Part shown: positions 39,101 to 45,068 of the stretch, one piece after another
Numbering within the stretch: the stretch's first letter is position 1
Layout: each line of letters starts with the position of its first letter
From: Achromobacter spanius
GTDB taxonomy: Bacteria > Pseudomonadota > Gammaproteobacteria > Burkholderiales > Burkholderiaceae_B
Reading direction: 5' to 3'
Length of the DNA stretch: 64,000 nucleotides
NCBI RefSeq assembly: GCF_029637605.1
Contig: NZ_CP121261.1
Coordinates: 1,488,001 to 1,552,000, forward strand
The notes under the pieces: model-generated
Databases searched by the model: none
What the model saw: only the letters and a program-made list of their open reading frames with translations
Told to the model about the DNA's origin: nothing
Position numbers and translations under genes: made by a program

Positions 39101-42100
39101 CGCCCAAACCTTGGACTTGGCTGGTTTCGCCCAAGCGCAGATCGTTGCGGCTGTTCAGATTCAGCGCGCCACCATGTGCCAGCGCTGATCCGTCCACATT
39201 CAAGTCGCGCGCCGCGTCGATCGCGATAGCGCCATCGCTCACGGCCGACCCCGCAAGTTTGGCGTCCTGCCCTGCGCTCAGCGTCATGTTCTTGGCCGAT
39301 TGCAGTCGCGCGGCTCGCGCTCGGTGCCCAGGCCCTGGCCCGCGCGCTAGTGACAGCCTGTCGCCGGACAACAGTTGGCCACCGACGTTGATGTCGCGCG
39401 CAGCTGTCAGTGTTTGCGCGTCTTTGCTGGACAACGCCCCATCTACCGTCAACGCGCCGCCGCTCTTGCCCTGTAATGCGCCACCCGCCACTGCCTTGCC
39501 CTGCTTGCCGACCGACAGTTCTTTGCCTGCCAGCATATCCAGCCCGCCTTGCGCGACAGAGATTTCGCCGTCCAGGCGCAATGCGCCCTTGGCTCCAATG
39601 CGGTTGCCTTCGTTGCTGCGCAGCGCGCCGGCAATCAGGATGTCTTGTCCCGCCAAGATGTCCGCGCTGCGTTCCGCCTCCACGCGCGCGCCCTGGGCCA
39701 GGGTGACGTTGCCCGCGCTTTGCAGATCCAGTTTTCCCGTCGCTTGCGCTTGGCCGCCGACCAAGGTGTCGCGACCCGCCGCCAAGACCATATCTCCACG
39801 CGAAGCCATCGCGCCGTCAGCGATAAAATCGCCACCTGCCTGCGCGGACACGCCGTCGCCTTGGGTGCGGCTGGCCTTGCCCAGTTGCAAGGTATTGCCC
39901 GCGGTCAACGCCAACGCGCCCGCGTAAGCGTGCGCCGCGCCATCGATGCGCAGGTCGCGCCCGGCATTCAGCATCAGACCCGCATTGGTTTGCGCCTCGC
40001 CCGCCAGGGACAAGTCTTTGCCGGCAAGCAGCGTCATTGCCCCTTCTGATTGCAGCCGCGCATTCGCGCCCGCCTTCACCTGGCCGTCGGCCTGAAGCAA
40101 CAGAGACCCACCCGCCAACAATTTGCCGTCGACCTTGGCGTCACGCGCGGCCTGTGCACTCAGCGCCGCCATGGAAGACACCGTACCGGCCGCGTTCAAC
40201 GCACCTTCCGTGCGCAGCACTACCGGGCCGCCGGCCTGCACACTGCCGCCAGCACCAATCGACAGATCGCCGCCCGACGCCAGCGTCACTGCGCCCCGCG
40301 CGGCATCCGCCGCACCGACAACGCCCAGCGTGCCCGCCGCCCGCACGTCCACGCCTTGATTGCCGCTCAGGGTGCCCGCCAACAAGGCATTGCCGCCTGC
40401 CTTCAGGTCGACGCTAGTCTCGGACACCATGTCGCCGCCCGTGCGCACATCGCCACCGGCGTTCACCACGATGCGCTTGCCCTGCGCCTTGCTGGCCTGA
40501 CCCAAGCGCAGATCGCTTCCGCTGTTCAGGTCAAGCGCACCACCGTAGGCCAGCGCGCTGCCATCCATGCGCAGATGGCGCCCCGCATCGATCGACAGGG
40601 CGCCATCCGTCAATGCCACGCCGGCGAGACTGGCGTTACCGCCCGCGCGCATCGTCAAGCCCTGGGCCGATTGCAGATGCGCGCCGGCGTCAGAAGCCAA
40701 GTCCGCGCCAGCCTGCATCAGCAGGTTGCCGGACGTGTATACCTGGCGCGGCAGCACCAGGTTGCGTCCCGCTTCCAGCGTGACGCCTGCCTTGGCGGAG
40801 ACGACGCCGGGCGACACCGATCCGCCGCCTGCCTGCGTTCCGGCAGCCGTGCTTGCTGCCGATGAACTGCCTCCTGCGCCGCCAGCACTGCCGCCACTTC
40901 CACTGTTTCCACTGCCGTCTCCAGCGCTGCCGCCAGTGCCGCCACTGTTTCCGCTGCCGCCCCCTGCGCCACCGCCATTACCGGCCACGCCCCCGTTGCC
41001 AGTACCCGCGCCGGGCTGCGTCACCGAAGCCTGCACGCCCGCCACCTTCAGATTGCGGCTGGCAAGCGCCTTGATGTCCTGATCAGCCGTCAACAAATGG
41101 CCCGACAGAGCCAAGTCCCGGCCCGCGACGACGGCCAGCGCGCCCTGGGTGCGCAGACTGCCTTGCGCGCCGACGGTGACATCCTTGCCGCCCCGCACGC
41201 TTAAGGGCCCGCCGGCCCCCACCGCGCCCTGGATGCTGGCATCGCGCCCCGCGATCAATGTTGTTGCGCCCGCGGCCTGCGCCGTGCCCTGCACGGCAAG
41301 ATCCCGGCCGCTTGCCATGCGCACCGCGCCCGCTGCCTGCGCGGTGCCGCTGGGCGTGATGCGCAGGTCTCCCGCCGCGTCAACGTGCAAGTCGCCAGTC
41401 AGCGCCACCAGGTTGCCACCGATGTTCACGCCCACGCCGGCCTCGGTACCAATCAGCCTGATGCTGTTTGCGTACATACCACCGAGCGCGGCCGTGTCCA
41501 GCGCCACGTCGGGCTTGGCGCCTTGCCCGACTTGGGCGGACACCGCACCCGTGCCGTAGTCGACGCGCGCGGCGCCGGCCGTGACGTTAAGCCTGTCGGC
41601 CCAGACGCCCGCATTGATTTCCAGCGTGCGGGCAAGCAGATCCACCTGGCTCAGGTTGGCGCCGTACAAGCCGTCGCCCTCAACGCGAAGCTTGCCCGAT
41701 GCAATGTCAAAGCCGATACGGCCATCGGCCCCGATCTGCGGCCGGCCGGTCGTCAACGTCGCGCGGTCGGCATTCAAGAAGCCGCAGCCATTGCAGGTGA
41801 TGCCGGCGGGGTTGGCGACGATGATGTTTGCCCGGTTGCCGGCCACCTCCAGGGTGCCCAGCAATTGCGACGGGTTCGGCGCCGTGACCTGGTTGAGGAT
41901 GGTGGTGGCACGCTGGTTGCCCAACATGATGTTGCCCGCCACCTGGCCGGCCAACTGCGTCTGGCTGGCGCCGCCGCTGTTGTTGAGCACCGCGCCGGAC
42001 GGGCCCACGTTGAATTGCGTGTAGCGGTTGTTCGACACCCCGCCCGCCGAGGGCGGCGCGATGTTGATGACAGGCACCCCGTTGGTGACGCCCACGGCAG

Positions 42101-42218
42101 GCTTCGCGCCGACAACGCTCTTGTCCACCGTGATCGGCAAGGTCTGCGCCAGCACCGGCGACCAGACCTGCAAGAAAACGACGGACCAGACAATCATCGA
42201 ACGAAGCTTGGACATCAT
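27180..42218 (-). CDS. Giant filamentous haemagglutinin / CdiA-like two-partner-secretion exoprotein
   Basis: About 5012 residues. The start is one of two adjacent ATGs at 42218/42215, giving a signal peptide (MMSKLRSMIVWSVVFLQVWS, cleavage after VLAQ); a longer in-frame extension to 42542 has no protein character. A TPS secretion domain follows (residues about 45-165, with NPAGITCNGCGF), then a very long beta-helix of AGRDL/AGGNL-type repeats. A Cys-containing globular region (about 2720-2940, six Cys) resembles the position of CdiA receptor-binding domains. More haemagglutinin repeats follow (to about 4400), then an Ala-rich pretoxin region ending in a degenerate VENN (LTNNAL, near residue 4731). 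The last 140 residues, lower in GC, are the toxin-like tail, with an ILNTRTSTALEQAAIPRSEW block. It is secreted and presented at the cell surface, presumably for contact-dependent inhibition and/or adhesion. Confidence 0.85.
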   Translation of the reverse strand: MMSKLRSMIVWSVVFLQVWSPVLAQTLPITVDKSVVGAKPAVGVTNGVPVINIAPPSAGGVSNNRYTQFNVGPSGAVLNNSGGASQTQLAGQVAGNIMLGNQRATTILNQVTAPNPSQLLGTLEVAGNRANIIVANPAGITCNGCGFLNADRATLTTGRPQIGADGRIGFDIASGKLRVEGDGLYGANLSQVDLLARTLEINAGVWADRLNVTAGAARVDYGTGAVSAQVGQGAKPDVALDTAALGGMYANSIRLIGTEAGVGVNIGGNLVALTGDLHVDAAGDLRITPSGTAQAAGAVRMASGRDLAVQGTAQAAGATTLIAGRDASIQGAVGAGGPLSVRGGKDVTVGAQGSLRTQGALAVVAGRDLALSGHLLTADQDIKALASRNLKVAGVQASVTQPGAGTGNGGVAGNGGGAGGGSGNSGGTGGSAGDGSGNSGSGGSAGGAGGSSSAASTAAGTQAGGGSVSPGVVSAKAGVTLEAGRNLVLPRQVYTSGNLLMQAGADLASDAGAHLQSAQGLTMRAGGNASLAGVALTDGALSIDAGRHLRMDGSALAYGGALDLNSGSDLRLGQASKAQGKRIVVNAGGDVRTGGDMVSETSVDLKAGGNALLAGTLSGNQGVDVRAAGTLGVVGAADAARGAVTLASGGDLSIGAGGSVQAGGPVVLRTEGALNAAGTVSSMAALSAQAARDAKVDGKLLAGGSLLLQADGQVKAGANARLQSEGAMTLLAGKDLSLAGEAQTNAGLMLNAGRDLRIDGAAHAYAGALALTAGNTLQLGKASRTQGDGVSAQAGGDFIADGAMASRGDMVLAAGRDTLVGGQAQATGKLDLQSAGNVTLAQGARVEAERSADILAGQDILIAGALRSNEGNRIGAKGALRLDGEISVAQGGLDMLAGKELSVGKQGKAVAGGALQGKSGGALTVDGALSSKDAQTLTAARDINVGGQLLSGDRLSLARGPGPGHRARAARLQSAKNMTLSAGQDAKLAGSAVSDGAIAIDAARDLNVDGSALAHGGALNLNSRNDLRLGETSQVQGLGVAVAASRDLYTSGEVSAVGAAVLTAGNRAMLGGKLGADGDLTLRAADAAYVTGTFEATGSAALSSDSDITLAGSLRSNLGAQVNAASKLDITGAAEAVRGALNLGSGSDLSIGARGRVQAAGPLALRTGGALNAAGTVSSLAGLTAQAAHDAIVDGKLLASGPLSLKAFGKIVASAEAHLQSEATMTLQAGQDLFLAGEAQANAGITLDAGDDLRIDGAARAYDGALALNAGKALRLGESSRTQGEGISATAGSDLYAAGTMGSRGGIELAAGRDARVDSTALASGDVSLVAARDLNMSKAAQWEAEGASRAAAGNAMRLSGAWRGNGDMTLAAVGALTVDGALTASVGGLDLSAGGDLSVGALARMAAAGPLRAKTDGDLHVAGTVSSLKALTLQAARNASISNQLYAAGALDVQAGQSLTTASGSHLQSDGAMALNAGQDLTIAGTALSERGMALAAVRDLRVEGNALAEGGTLDLKSGNDLLLGVGSQLQGMNVQGQSGRDLAVHGVLVSKGDALLRAERDAGVTGKVGVDGSLNLNAGNNIRVGAAGQLEASKKTQIHALGDATVAGAVRGDRGTSIQAGGALAMTGTAASAKGPLQLIAGQDLTLSSDSQAFAGGALLARAGASLMAAGTMSSLADLVLDAAANMTVAGQTLATGALSANVGGVLTARADSRLQADGAIAVNADTATLAGMLVAGQSAQVQVQNDLTVEGTVLADKDALVASSGGDMTLGGASALQAGGKLDARAGGKLLAAGSVSSETDIVLTAGKDAELTGKTVANGALAIDAGRNLAVAENALAQGSGKLLMSAGQDLRIAGTAGTAEGAGTRGAGTQGADTQSAGTQGAGTQSARSASAASGGTLHAQAGRDLSITDTGIVTAGSPIALKATRDINIDGIATALAGSLQADAGANLQVGAAGRMQASDNLAASAGADLDSDGAIAAGGGLTLAAGASARLGGVVAALGERAAGDALITAQHDLTVKQGAQVQAAGTLTARAGRDLNATGALSSVADMALAAARDLRINGTAASDANLTLTGRDLSVAATGLAQAGGTLAATAQGALLAAGRLLAGQSQALIAGTDLTVDGTVAALNGNLTLTSQRGDLALGAASTVQASGTLTAKAGAALRTQGSLAAGQGMALRAGTDATLGGIAATQAGDLTARAAGDLAVAAEGRLQSNRGLDLQAGGALANAGVVSAQEDASVRAGKTLLNPGSVLAGGDLLATTPGLLSNAGRLVAGVDGDGALKQPGSLTLAAGTIVHPGTSLAGKDLSLTAGGLDLTHGTLSAVGNVKLGTPGDIDTRHAVVQGGGLDISAANLRNQAGKLTSTGDARLALSGELNNAEGLIAAAGDMRVDAATVINRAGTLAGGNLVINASGAVDNHSGLIQADNALTLTSATLDNSATLGAAKSAPQGVLGKVVTIVADRVNNQGGSIQAGHNLTLTTRELDNQGGEVAAQGNAHIVADTLKNGQGKLLGGNSLTVIAHVLHGLGALQSAGDLSFHYAGALNQPGDLSSGRDMNLSVGGALDNSATISAGRDLNIKANSLTNHATGQLLAGGANTITVAHGLINAGLIDGAVTRINAGSVDNLARIYGDKVAILAHTLVNRAGTGGGAVIASRGAMDLGVATLVNRAQALIYAGADLAIGGELDAGGNAVGQAASLLNSGATIEAAGNARISAASLHNHNANYASQTVQVSSQAKVYFTPAGSTDMYDAETNWLCDEVTPMCSKDPAWLNDDPERMFLLPSAKYPQARYGPPFDYTPGGKRKARVSSPIAPTYTPANSGCSGGDAGGPCWDEPEKFLYASDARIWAVFGVTPPTGTLPIWVPPASPCIGNRPACVAEAARRKAYEAAYAAYKTPHLELNARIREFNADFNNRLVGSLTYYQVNETVTETRTLSSDPGKILSGGAMTLAGTVTNDKSQIAAGGALSVAGPAIHNVGASGQRTITREGRATLSQPRSSYRYETSVPYTAKLAAQGIELPVGTSGGYTNVTLGGSAPGPTGVGTPGPVLVASLDLPGGTVVRTVSNPASIPDSQLFAVNQRPDAPYLVATDPRFIGQRPTVSSDYLFELLRQPGALPDTSIAGGAGAGGGLTGPRVDQPADASLVQAAISAGTVTPQAAAGPAVGAGSGGDAQRLDAPAASSVHGAALGSGSTIAGHDVQGGKTLSSARLAGWDTLVPKGARFLTPSGQPKRLGDGFYEQKLVSDQILATTGQRFLERFGDNDSQYKALLAAGAQFARDHNVQVGVALTDAQQRQLKTDLVWLVAQTVTLPDGSAETVLVPKVYLLVRKNDLKGDGTLMAGRDVKLVADGNIDNSGTIGARHATVMSASNIVNQAGGLVQGATVDLSARTNLTNLASRILGDAVTLKAGRDIALTSTAASENFGSTWGSHVTGVARVDAGDLNMRAGRDINLTAAQVNAERNAGLQAGRDINLATLTERHDESIVINKKNRHDLSTSKEIGSSIAAGGNLTLIAGQDVNARAADVTADKKLAVGAGRDINLTAGVESGSAYDELHYKKRGFLSSKTTHIINSTDWEQAKGSTFTGDKVVFQAGRDVSLNASQALASGDLIVDAGRDLSVTAGTNTYAESNYKRVKKSGISARGLGISYKSSDARSLQTVDGMTQSDARSLLGTTGGDVIMTAGRNVLIAGSDVVAGKASGDTAGNTGNIDIQAQNVAIVAGRDVENTHSEYSLKESSFGVSAVSTLMDTFKNLATASTTKAKAQELAHSGATMPGVSFSHSGSKSSGSFDSSSLVSSGSSLSAVGDVMIRATGNGSRDASGRARDGDVLISGSSLRAQGGVVLDAQRSISVVGSDNRQTKTSEESSKSTSFELGGMSLGDIGRAIDGGPNSSGVKMFPYGGESAKSNELSSGTGQTSSLITGNSVHLNSRDGDIRIAGSAIDAIDNVGLLANRGSITVDTGNATRDQGRSYSNKTVGDLGREGSGFSVGVRSSSGSLDERSSTPSAAGSTVTSHLGDVSIVAKEDVLVRGSGIRAGRDVLMGGQAVTIDGSFDTSVYRQFQETSQVGVTVSASNPVVSAVQSTNRMREAAQETNNGRLQAIAAVAAGLAAKNAYDAVAKDPSKVGGININVDVGASSASQTRSGQSSTASGAAIAAGRDLTIIAAGKADQSNIVVAGSDLAAGRNILLNAQGDILLTAQQNTASQKTDGKSSNASVGVGFSIGGTQNGVSINLAAGGSKNKGDGRDTKWNNTHVQAGGNLTMNSGGDTVLRGAQASADRIMATVGGNLVVESLQDISHYAARDRSVGVQVSLCIPPLCYGASSVSGNYGHSKINSQYASVTEQTGLWAGDGGFQIDVAKNTGLMGGVIASSDKAVADGKNVLTTGTLTSRDVENRASYEGQSIQLGGGVSFGGGKDDGKSGGKDGDKDQSNIGTDGKGEVAGGSKATPNSKLASANGISMGLPVVMGASGQSNSTTLSGISGGTVVIRDEAGQKAQTGQTAAEVIAGLNRDTKDTLNSLDPIFNEKEIRAGFEIVGEAGRQVGQFLVNRAREIEALKARAKDETLSQAERAQAAAAAEKLDSEWGPSGSYRRIVSAISAAAAGNVTGSAGGFVQAAAVNYLQGLGASRVKKLADSLGDGADSEAARALLHGVVGCAGAAASGGNCSAGALGAAASSVLAKLIGMAAGDDLSAEEREARGNLVASVVAGMSEIISVDATTSTIAAVTELTNNALTLSELKRFAAEASTCEALGNCDEVQEKYRKLSIENQETMIAVCAADPNLCRERYGEFVEQVTEYREELDKLTGTNLPAALKNDVAIYFLQHAEAVSLALHTEIAADLQKRYGVSTETAARLVAAASAVAGSIKGAKGSGALANAERGALLKANFAQNKIKSDRSFSEDGQRLYSQLAGKPIKTVDDLADALRDGKVKPNQLPVDYVDINGTRLILNTRTSTALEQAAIPRSEWFGRNQTGVEAYPGKTFNDLATDQLKNNKLPPTGAEQLKSVRP
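36544..36618. repeat. Five tandem 15-bp units inside the exoprotein gene
   Basis: Units resembling GCGCTCTGAGTGCCC are repeated five times, encoding GAGTQ-type pentapeptides on the minus strand between two normal beta-helix repeats. The unit is in frame, so copy-number changes would not break the gene. The pentapeptides do not resemble the surrounding AGRDL repeats. Confidence 0.75.
40816..41022. repeat. Gly/Ser/Asn-rich low-complexity linker in the exoprotein
   Basis: On the minus strand these bases encode a linker of about 65 residues made almost only of Gly, Ser, Asn, Ala and Thr (for example GGAGGGSGNSGGTGG), built of short irregular repeats. It separates the first few beta-helix repeats from the rest and is probably flexible. 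Confidence 0.7.
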
Positions 42219-42553
42219 GCGTACCCGGTAACGTAGGGGTCGGCCTGCGTGCCACGCACGCCTGCTCCGATATCCAGCACCGCGCGCCCTATGTAATGGC
42301 AATGCCCAAGGCTGAAGCAAGGCGTTTCGGTCGGGAGGTCCAGCTTGGCTTGACTGGGCCCGGCGCGCGAGGACATGACGCCAGAACGCTCTGCCGAGCG
42401 GGCGCGCTGAATGTCCAGCGCTTGCTCCAGCCGGCGTTCGATCTCGGTGGGAAGCACCGCCGCTTCGGGCAAGCCTAGAGCGAAAGGTATGGTCGGTAAG
42501 GCTCCCGCCACCAACAGGCTTGCGATAAGACGCCAGCGCCAAAGAGGATTCAT
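42215..42553 (-). pseudogene. Truncated partner transporter (CdiB/FhaC N-terminal stub)
   Basis: A 112-codon frame overlapping the exoprotein start by four bases. It begins with a signal peptide (MNPLWRWRLIASLLVAGALP), then a helix-like LPTEIERRLEQALDIQRARS, a short linker and TETPCF, the usual entry into the first POTRA domain of ShlB/FhaC/CdiB proteins. After that the sequence no longer resembles POTRA and stops. The second POTRA and the whole 16-strand barrel (over 450 residues) are missing. This part of the family is known to plug the pore, so the stub alone cannot secrete the exoprotein. It is either a deletion relic or a separate small periplasmic protein. Confidence 0.55.
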
Positions 42554-42771
42554 AACGGGTCGGCGCCCGCAGCGTGTGCGCGGAGCGATCTATCTCACGG
42601 AAACTGAATGAAGGGGCAGTCTGTCGTGAAAGATCGTTAACAACAATACTAATTGGGCAGCGGTCAGCAAAATCTGAGTTTTACTAATACTTGAATGCCG
42701 CTTGGAAGGAATTAGCGAAATAACGCGGACGTTGTCGAATCATCCACCTCGTTTTCGCGCTGCATCAGCGC

Positions 42772-43007
42772 TTATGGCCCGCTCCCCTTGGACCGCAGCC
42801 GCAGCCCGGATCGACCACGCTGCTGGTCGCTTGCCACCCAGGACGCTGCATCGATTGCTCTATGTCGAAGACTCAAGCCGCCTCGACAACGCCACTGTCG
42901 TGATAGATAGCGCTTTACGACATCCAGCTTGAGACACCCGTCGTACTTCGCCATGAAAAACAGCCCAAAGATTGGATAGGTATCCAACCTTTGGAGTGCG
43001 GTTCACA
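42772..43007 (-). mobile_element. IS150-type (IS3 family) orfA remnant
   Basis: The minus strand from the ATG at 42954 reads MAKYDGCLKLDVVKRYLS and later AASWVASDQQRGRSGLRLRS, recognisable as the helix-turn-helix protein OrfA of IS150-group elements (usually MAKYDxxFKLxVVxxYL...WVxxYxxxGxxGL). The middle is scrambled and no orfB follows. TGTGAACCGCACTCCAAAGG at the outer edge (reverse strand, ending at 43007) may be the old terminal repeat. The stretch 42554-42771 between it and the cdiB stub is lower in GC and must hold the promoter of the exoprotein operon; I cannot place it. Confidence 0.55.
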
Positions 43008-43067
43008 TAGGAAGCACAGGCATGCGCGCTTACACTTTGCGCTTCGAATTCAGCGCCCGCTTGCTTC

Positions 43068-43916
43068 ATGACCTTGCTCAGCCCCTGGCCCGCCCTGTTT
43101 CTTGCCGCCGCCCTGCTTTGGCCGCCCGCCACCCGGCGCTGGGCGCTGGCGCCGTTGGCGGTCGCATGGGGCTGGGCATGGGCTGAAGGGGTGATTGATC
43201 CGGTGGCGTTTGCCGCGCCGGCGCTGCTGGTCGTGGCGGCGGCCTGGGTGCGGCCGGGATCGGGCGACGCGGCGCGCGTGGCCGGTCACGCCTTGTTCCT
43301 GTTATTGGCCAGCGCGCTCTTCCTGCATTGGCTGCCAGGCTTTCACAACCCGCTGGTGATCGCCCCCGCCCCGCTGACCCCGGACGCTCTGGCGTTTGGC
43401 ATGTACCTGAACCTGGACAAGCCGCTGGTCGCCTTCTGGGTGGTCTTGGCCTTGGCGCCGCCCATGGCGGGCGCCGACCCGCGCCGCACTTTGCTGGCGG
43501 CCGTGCTGGCTTGTGGAATGGCGGTGCTGGCCTGCCTGGGCATTGCCATGGCATTGGGTGTGGTGGGCTGGGCGCCCAAGTGGCCGGACTCCGGCTGGAT
43601 CTGGCTCATCAACAATGCGTTGCTAGTGACGCTGGCCGAAGAAGCGTTGTTTCGCGGCTATGTGCAGCAGCAGTTGACCACGCGCTGGCGGCATCATGCC
43701 TGGGGTCCGTGGGCCGCGCTGGGCGTGGCCGCGATCCTGTTCGGGCTGGCGCATTTCGCGGGCGGCTGGCAATGGATGTTGCTGGCCGCCATCGCTGGCG
43801 CCGCCTATGGCGTGGCTTACCGCTACGGCGGACTGGCGGCGGCGGTGCTGGCGCATTTGGGGCTGAACGCCGCGCACTTCGGTTTGTTCACCTACCCGAT
43901 GCGCGCGGTGTTTTAG
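43068..43916 (+). CDS. CPBP-family intramembrane metalloprotease
   Basis: A 282-residue protein with about eight hydrophobic helices. The Rce1/CPBP active-site motifs are present: AEEALFRGYV (around residue 190), FGLAHFAGG (about 225) and HLGLNAAHF (about 265). Members cleave membrane or prenylated/bacteriocin-like substrates, or protect against them; the substrate here is unknown. It is the first intact gene right of the exoprotein island and converges with the alkene reductase gene, seven bases away. Confidence 0.8.
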   Translation: MTLLSPWPALFLAAALLWPPATRRWALAPLAVAWGWAWAEGVIDPVAFAAPALLVVAAAWVRPGSGDAARVAGHALFLLLASALFLHWLPGFHNPLVIAPAPLTPDALAFGMYLNLDKPLVAFWVVLALAPPMAGADPRRTLLAAVLACGMAVLACLGIAMALGVVGWAPKWPDSGWIWLINNALLVTLAEEALFRGYVQQQLTTRWRHHAWGPWAALGVAAILFGLAHFAGGWQWMLLAAIAGAAYGVAYRYGGLAAAVLAHLGLNAAHFGLFTYPMRAVF

Positions 43917-43922
43917 GGCGGC

Positions 43923-44975
43923 TTACGCCAATGCCGGATAGTCCGTATACCCCGTTGCGCCCTGCGCGTAGAACGTGGACGGCACCGGCGTATTCAACTC
44001 GGCGTTCAATTCAAACCGGCGTTCCAGGTCGGGGTTGGCAATGTAAGGAACGCCAAACGCCACGGCGTCGGCGCGGCCGGCCTTGATGGCCGCTTCGGCG
44101 GATTCGCGCGTGTAGCCTTCGTTGCCGATGTAGACGCCGCCAAAAGCCGCCTTCAGGCGCGGGCCCAGGCTGTCTTCGGCTTCATGTTCGCGCACGCAAA
44201 TAAACGCGATGCCGCGCTTGCCCAGTTCGGTGGCCACATACAGGAAGGTGGCGGCCGGATCGGAATCACCCATGGTGTGGGCATCGCCGCGCGGCGACAG
44301 GTGCACGCCCACGCGGTCGGCGCCCCAGACGGCCACGCACGCATCCACCACTTCCAGCAACAGGCGAGCGCGGTTTTCCAGCGATCCGCCGTATTGGTCG
44401 GTGCGCTGGTTGGTGCTGTCTTGCAGGAACTGGTCCAGCAGATAGCCGTTGGCGGCGTGCACTTCTACGCCGTCGAACCCCGCTTCCATGGCCATTTGCG
44501 CGCCATGGCGGTAGGCCTCGACCACGCCGGGCAACTCGGCCGTTTCCAGCGCGCGCGGGGTGACGTAGGCGCGCTTGGGGCGCACATGGCTGACATGGCC
44601 GCCGGCCGCGATGGCGCTGGGCGCAACGGGCAGTTCGCCGTTCAGGAAGATGGGGTCGGAAATGCGGCCCACGTGCCAAAGCTGGGCCGCGATCAGGCCG
44701 CCTTTTTCGTGTACCGCCGCAGTCACTTTGCGCCAGCCCTTCACTTGTTCGGTGGACCACAGGCCGGGGGTGTCGGCGTAGCCCACGCCTTGCGGCGTCA
44801 CGGCGGTGGCTTCGGTCAAGATCAGGCCCGCGCCGGCGCGCTGGGTGTAGTACTCGACCATCAAGTCGTTGGGGACGCGGCCTTCGCTGGCGCGCTGGCG
44901 CGTCAAGGGGGCCATGACAATGCGGTTGCGCAGCGTCAGCGCGCCAACGCACAGGGGTTCAAACAGGGTGCTCAT
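43923..44975 (-). CDS. nemA: Alkene reductase of the old yellow enzyme family (NemA-like)
   Basis: A 350-residue FMN-dependent enzyme that reduces activated C=C bonds such as N-ethylmaleimide and other electrophiles with NAD(P)H. The ATG at 44975 has GGAAGG upstream and begins with the family start MSTLFEPLCVGALTLRNRIV; an in-frame upstream start is Pro/Arg-rich and ignored. Marks are APLTRQRA, the active-site region IAAQLWHVGRISDP, and GVEVHAANGYLLDQFLQDST followed by the NQRTDQYGGS loop. The ArsR gene lies 93 bases upstream on the same strand, suggesting co-regulation by electrophile stress. Confidence 0.88.
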   Translation of the reverse strand: MSTLFEPLCVGALTLRNRIVMAPLTRQRASEGRVPNDLMVEYYTQRAGAGLILTEATAVTPQGVGYADTPGLWSTEQVKGWRKVTAAVHEKGGLIAAQLWHVGRISDPIFLNGELPVAPSAIAAGGHVSHVRPKRAYVTPRALETAELPGVVEAYRHGAQMAMEAGFDGVEVHAANGYLLDQFLQDSTNQRTDQYGGSLENRARLLLEVVDACVAVWGADRVGVHLSPRGDAHTMGDSDPAATFLYVATELGKRGIAFICVREHEAEDSLGPRLKAAFGGVYIGNEGYTRESAEAAIKAGRADAVAFGVPYIANPDLERRFELNAELNTPVPSTFYAQGATGYTDYPALA

Positions 44976-45068
44976 GCAAAGTCCTTCCGCCCCGGGTCGA
45001 TGGGGCGCGGTGCGCAGCGGCGTACAAGGTGGCGTGGTGCGGTGTGGGGGCACACGCCTGCCGGCTGA

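Noticed and set aside
39100..41000. CRISPR-like regularity of repeats
   Set aside because: The repeats are coding (AGRDL-type beta-helix units), unequal in length and diverged, with no unique spacers.
42219..42542. N-terminal extension of the exoprotein by 108 codons
   Set aside because: It overlaps the transporter stub in another frame, is Arg/Gly/Ala-rich, and would bury the signal peptide that starts at 42218.
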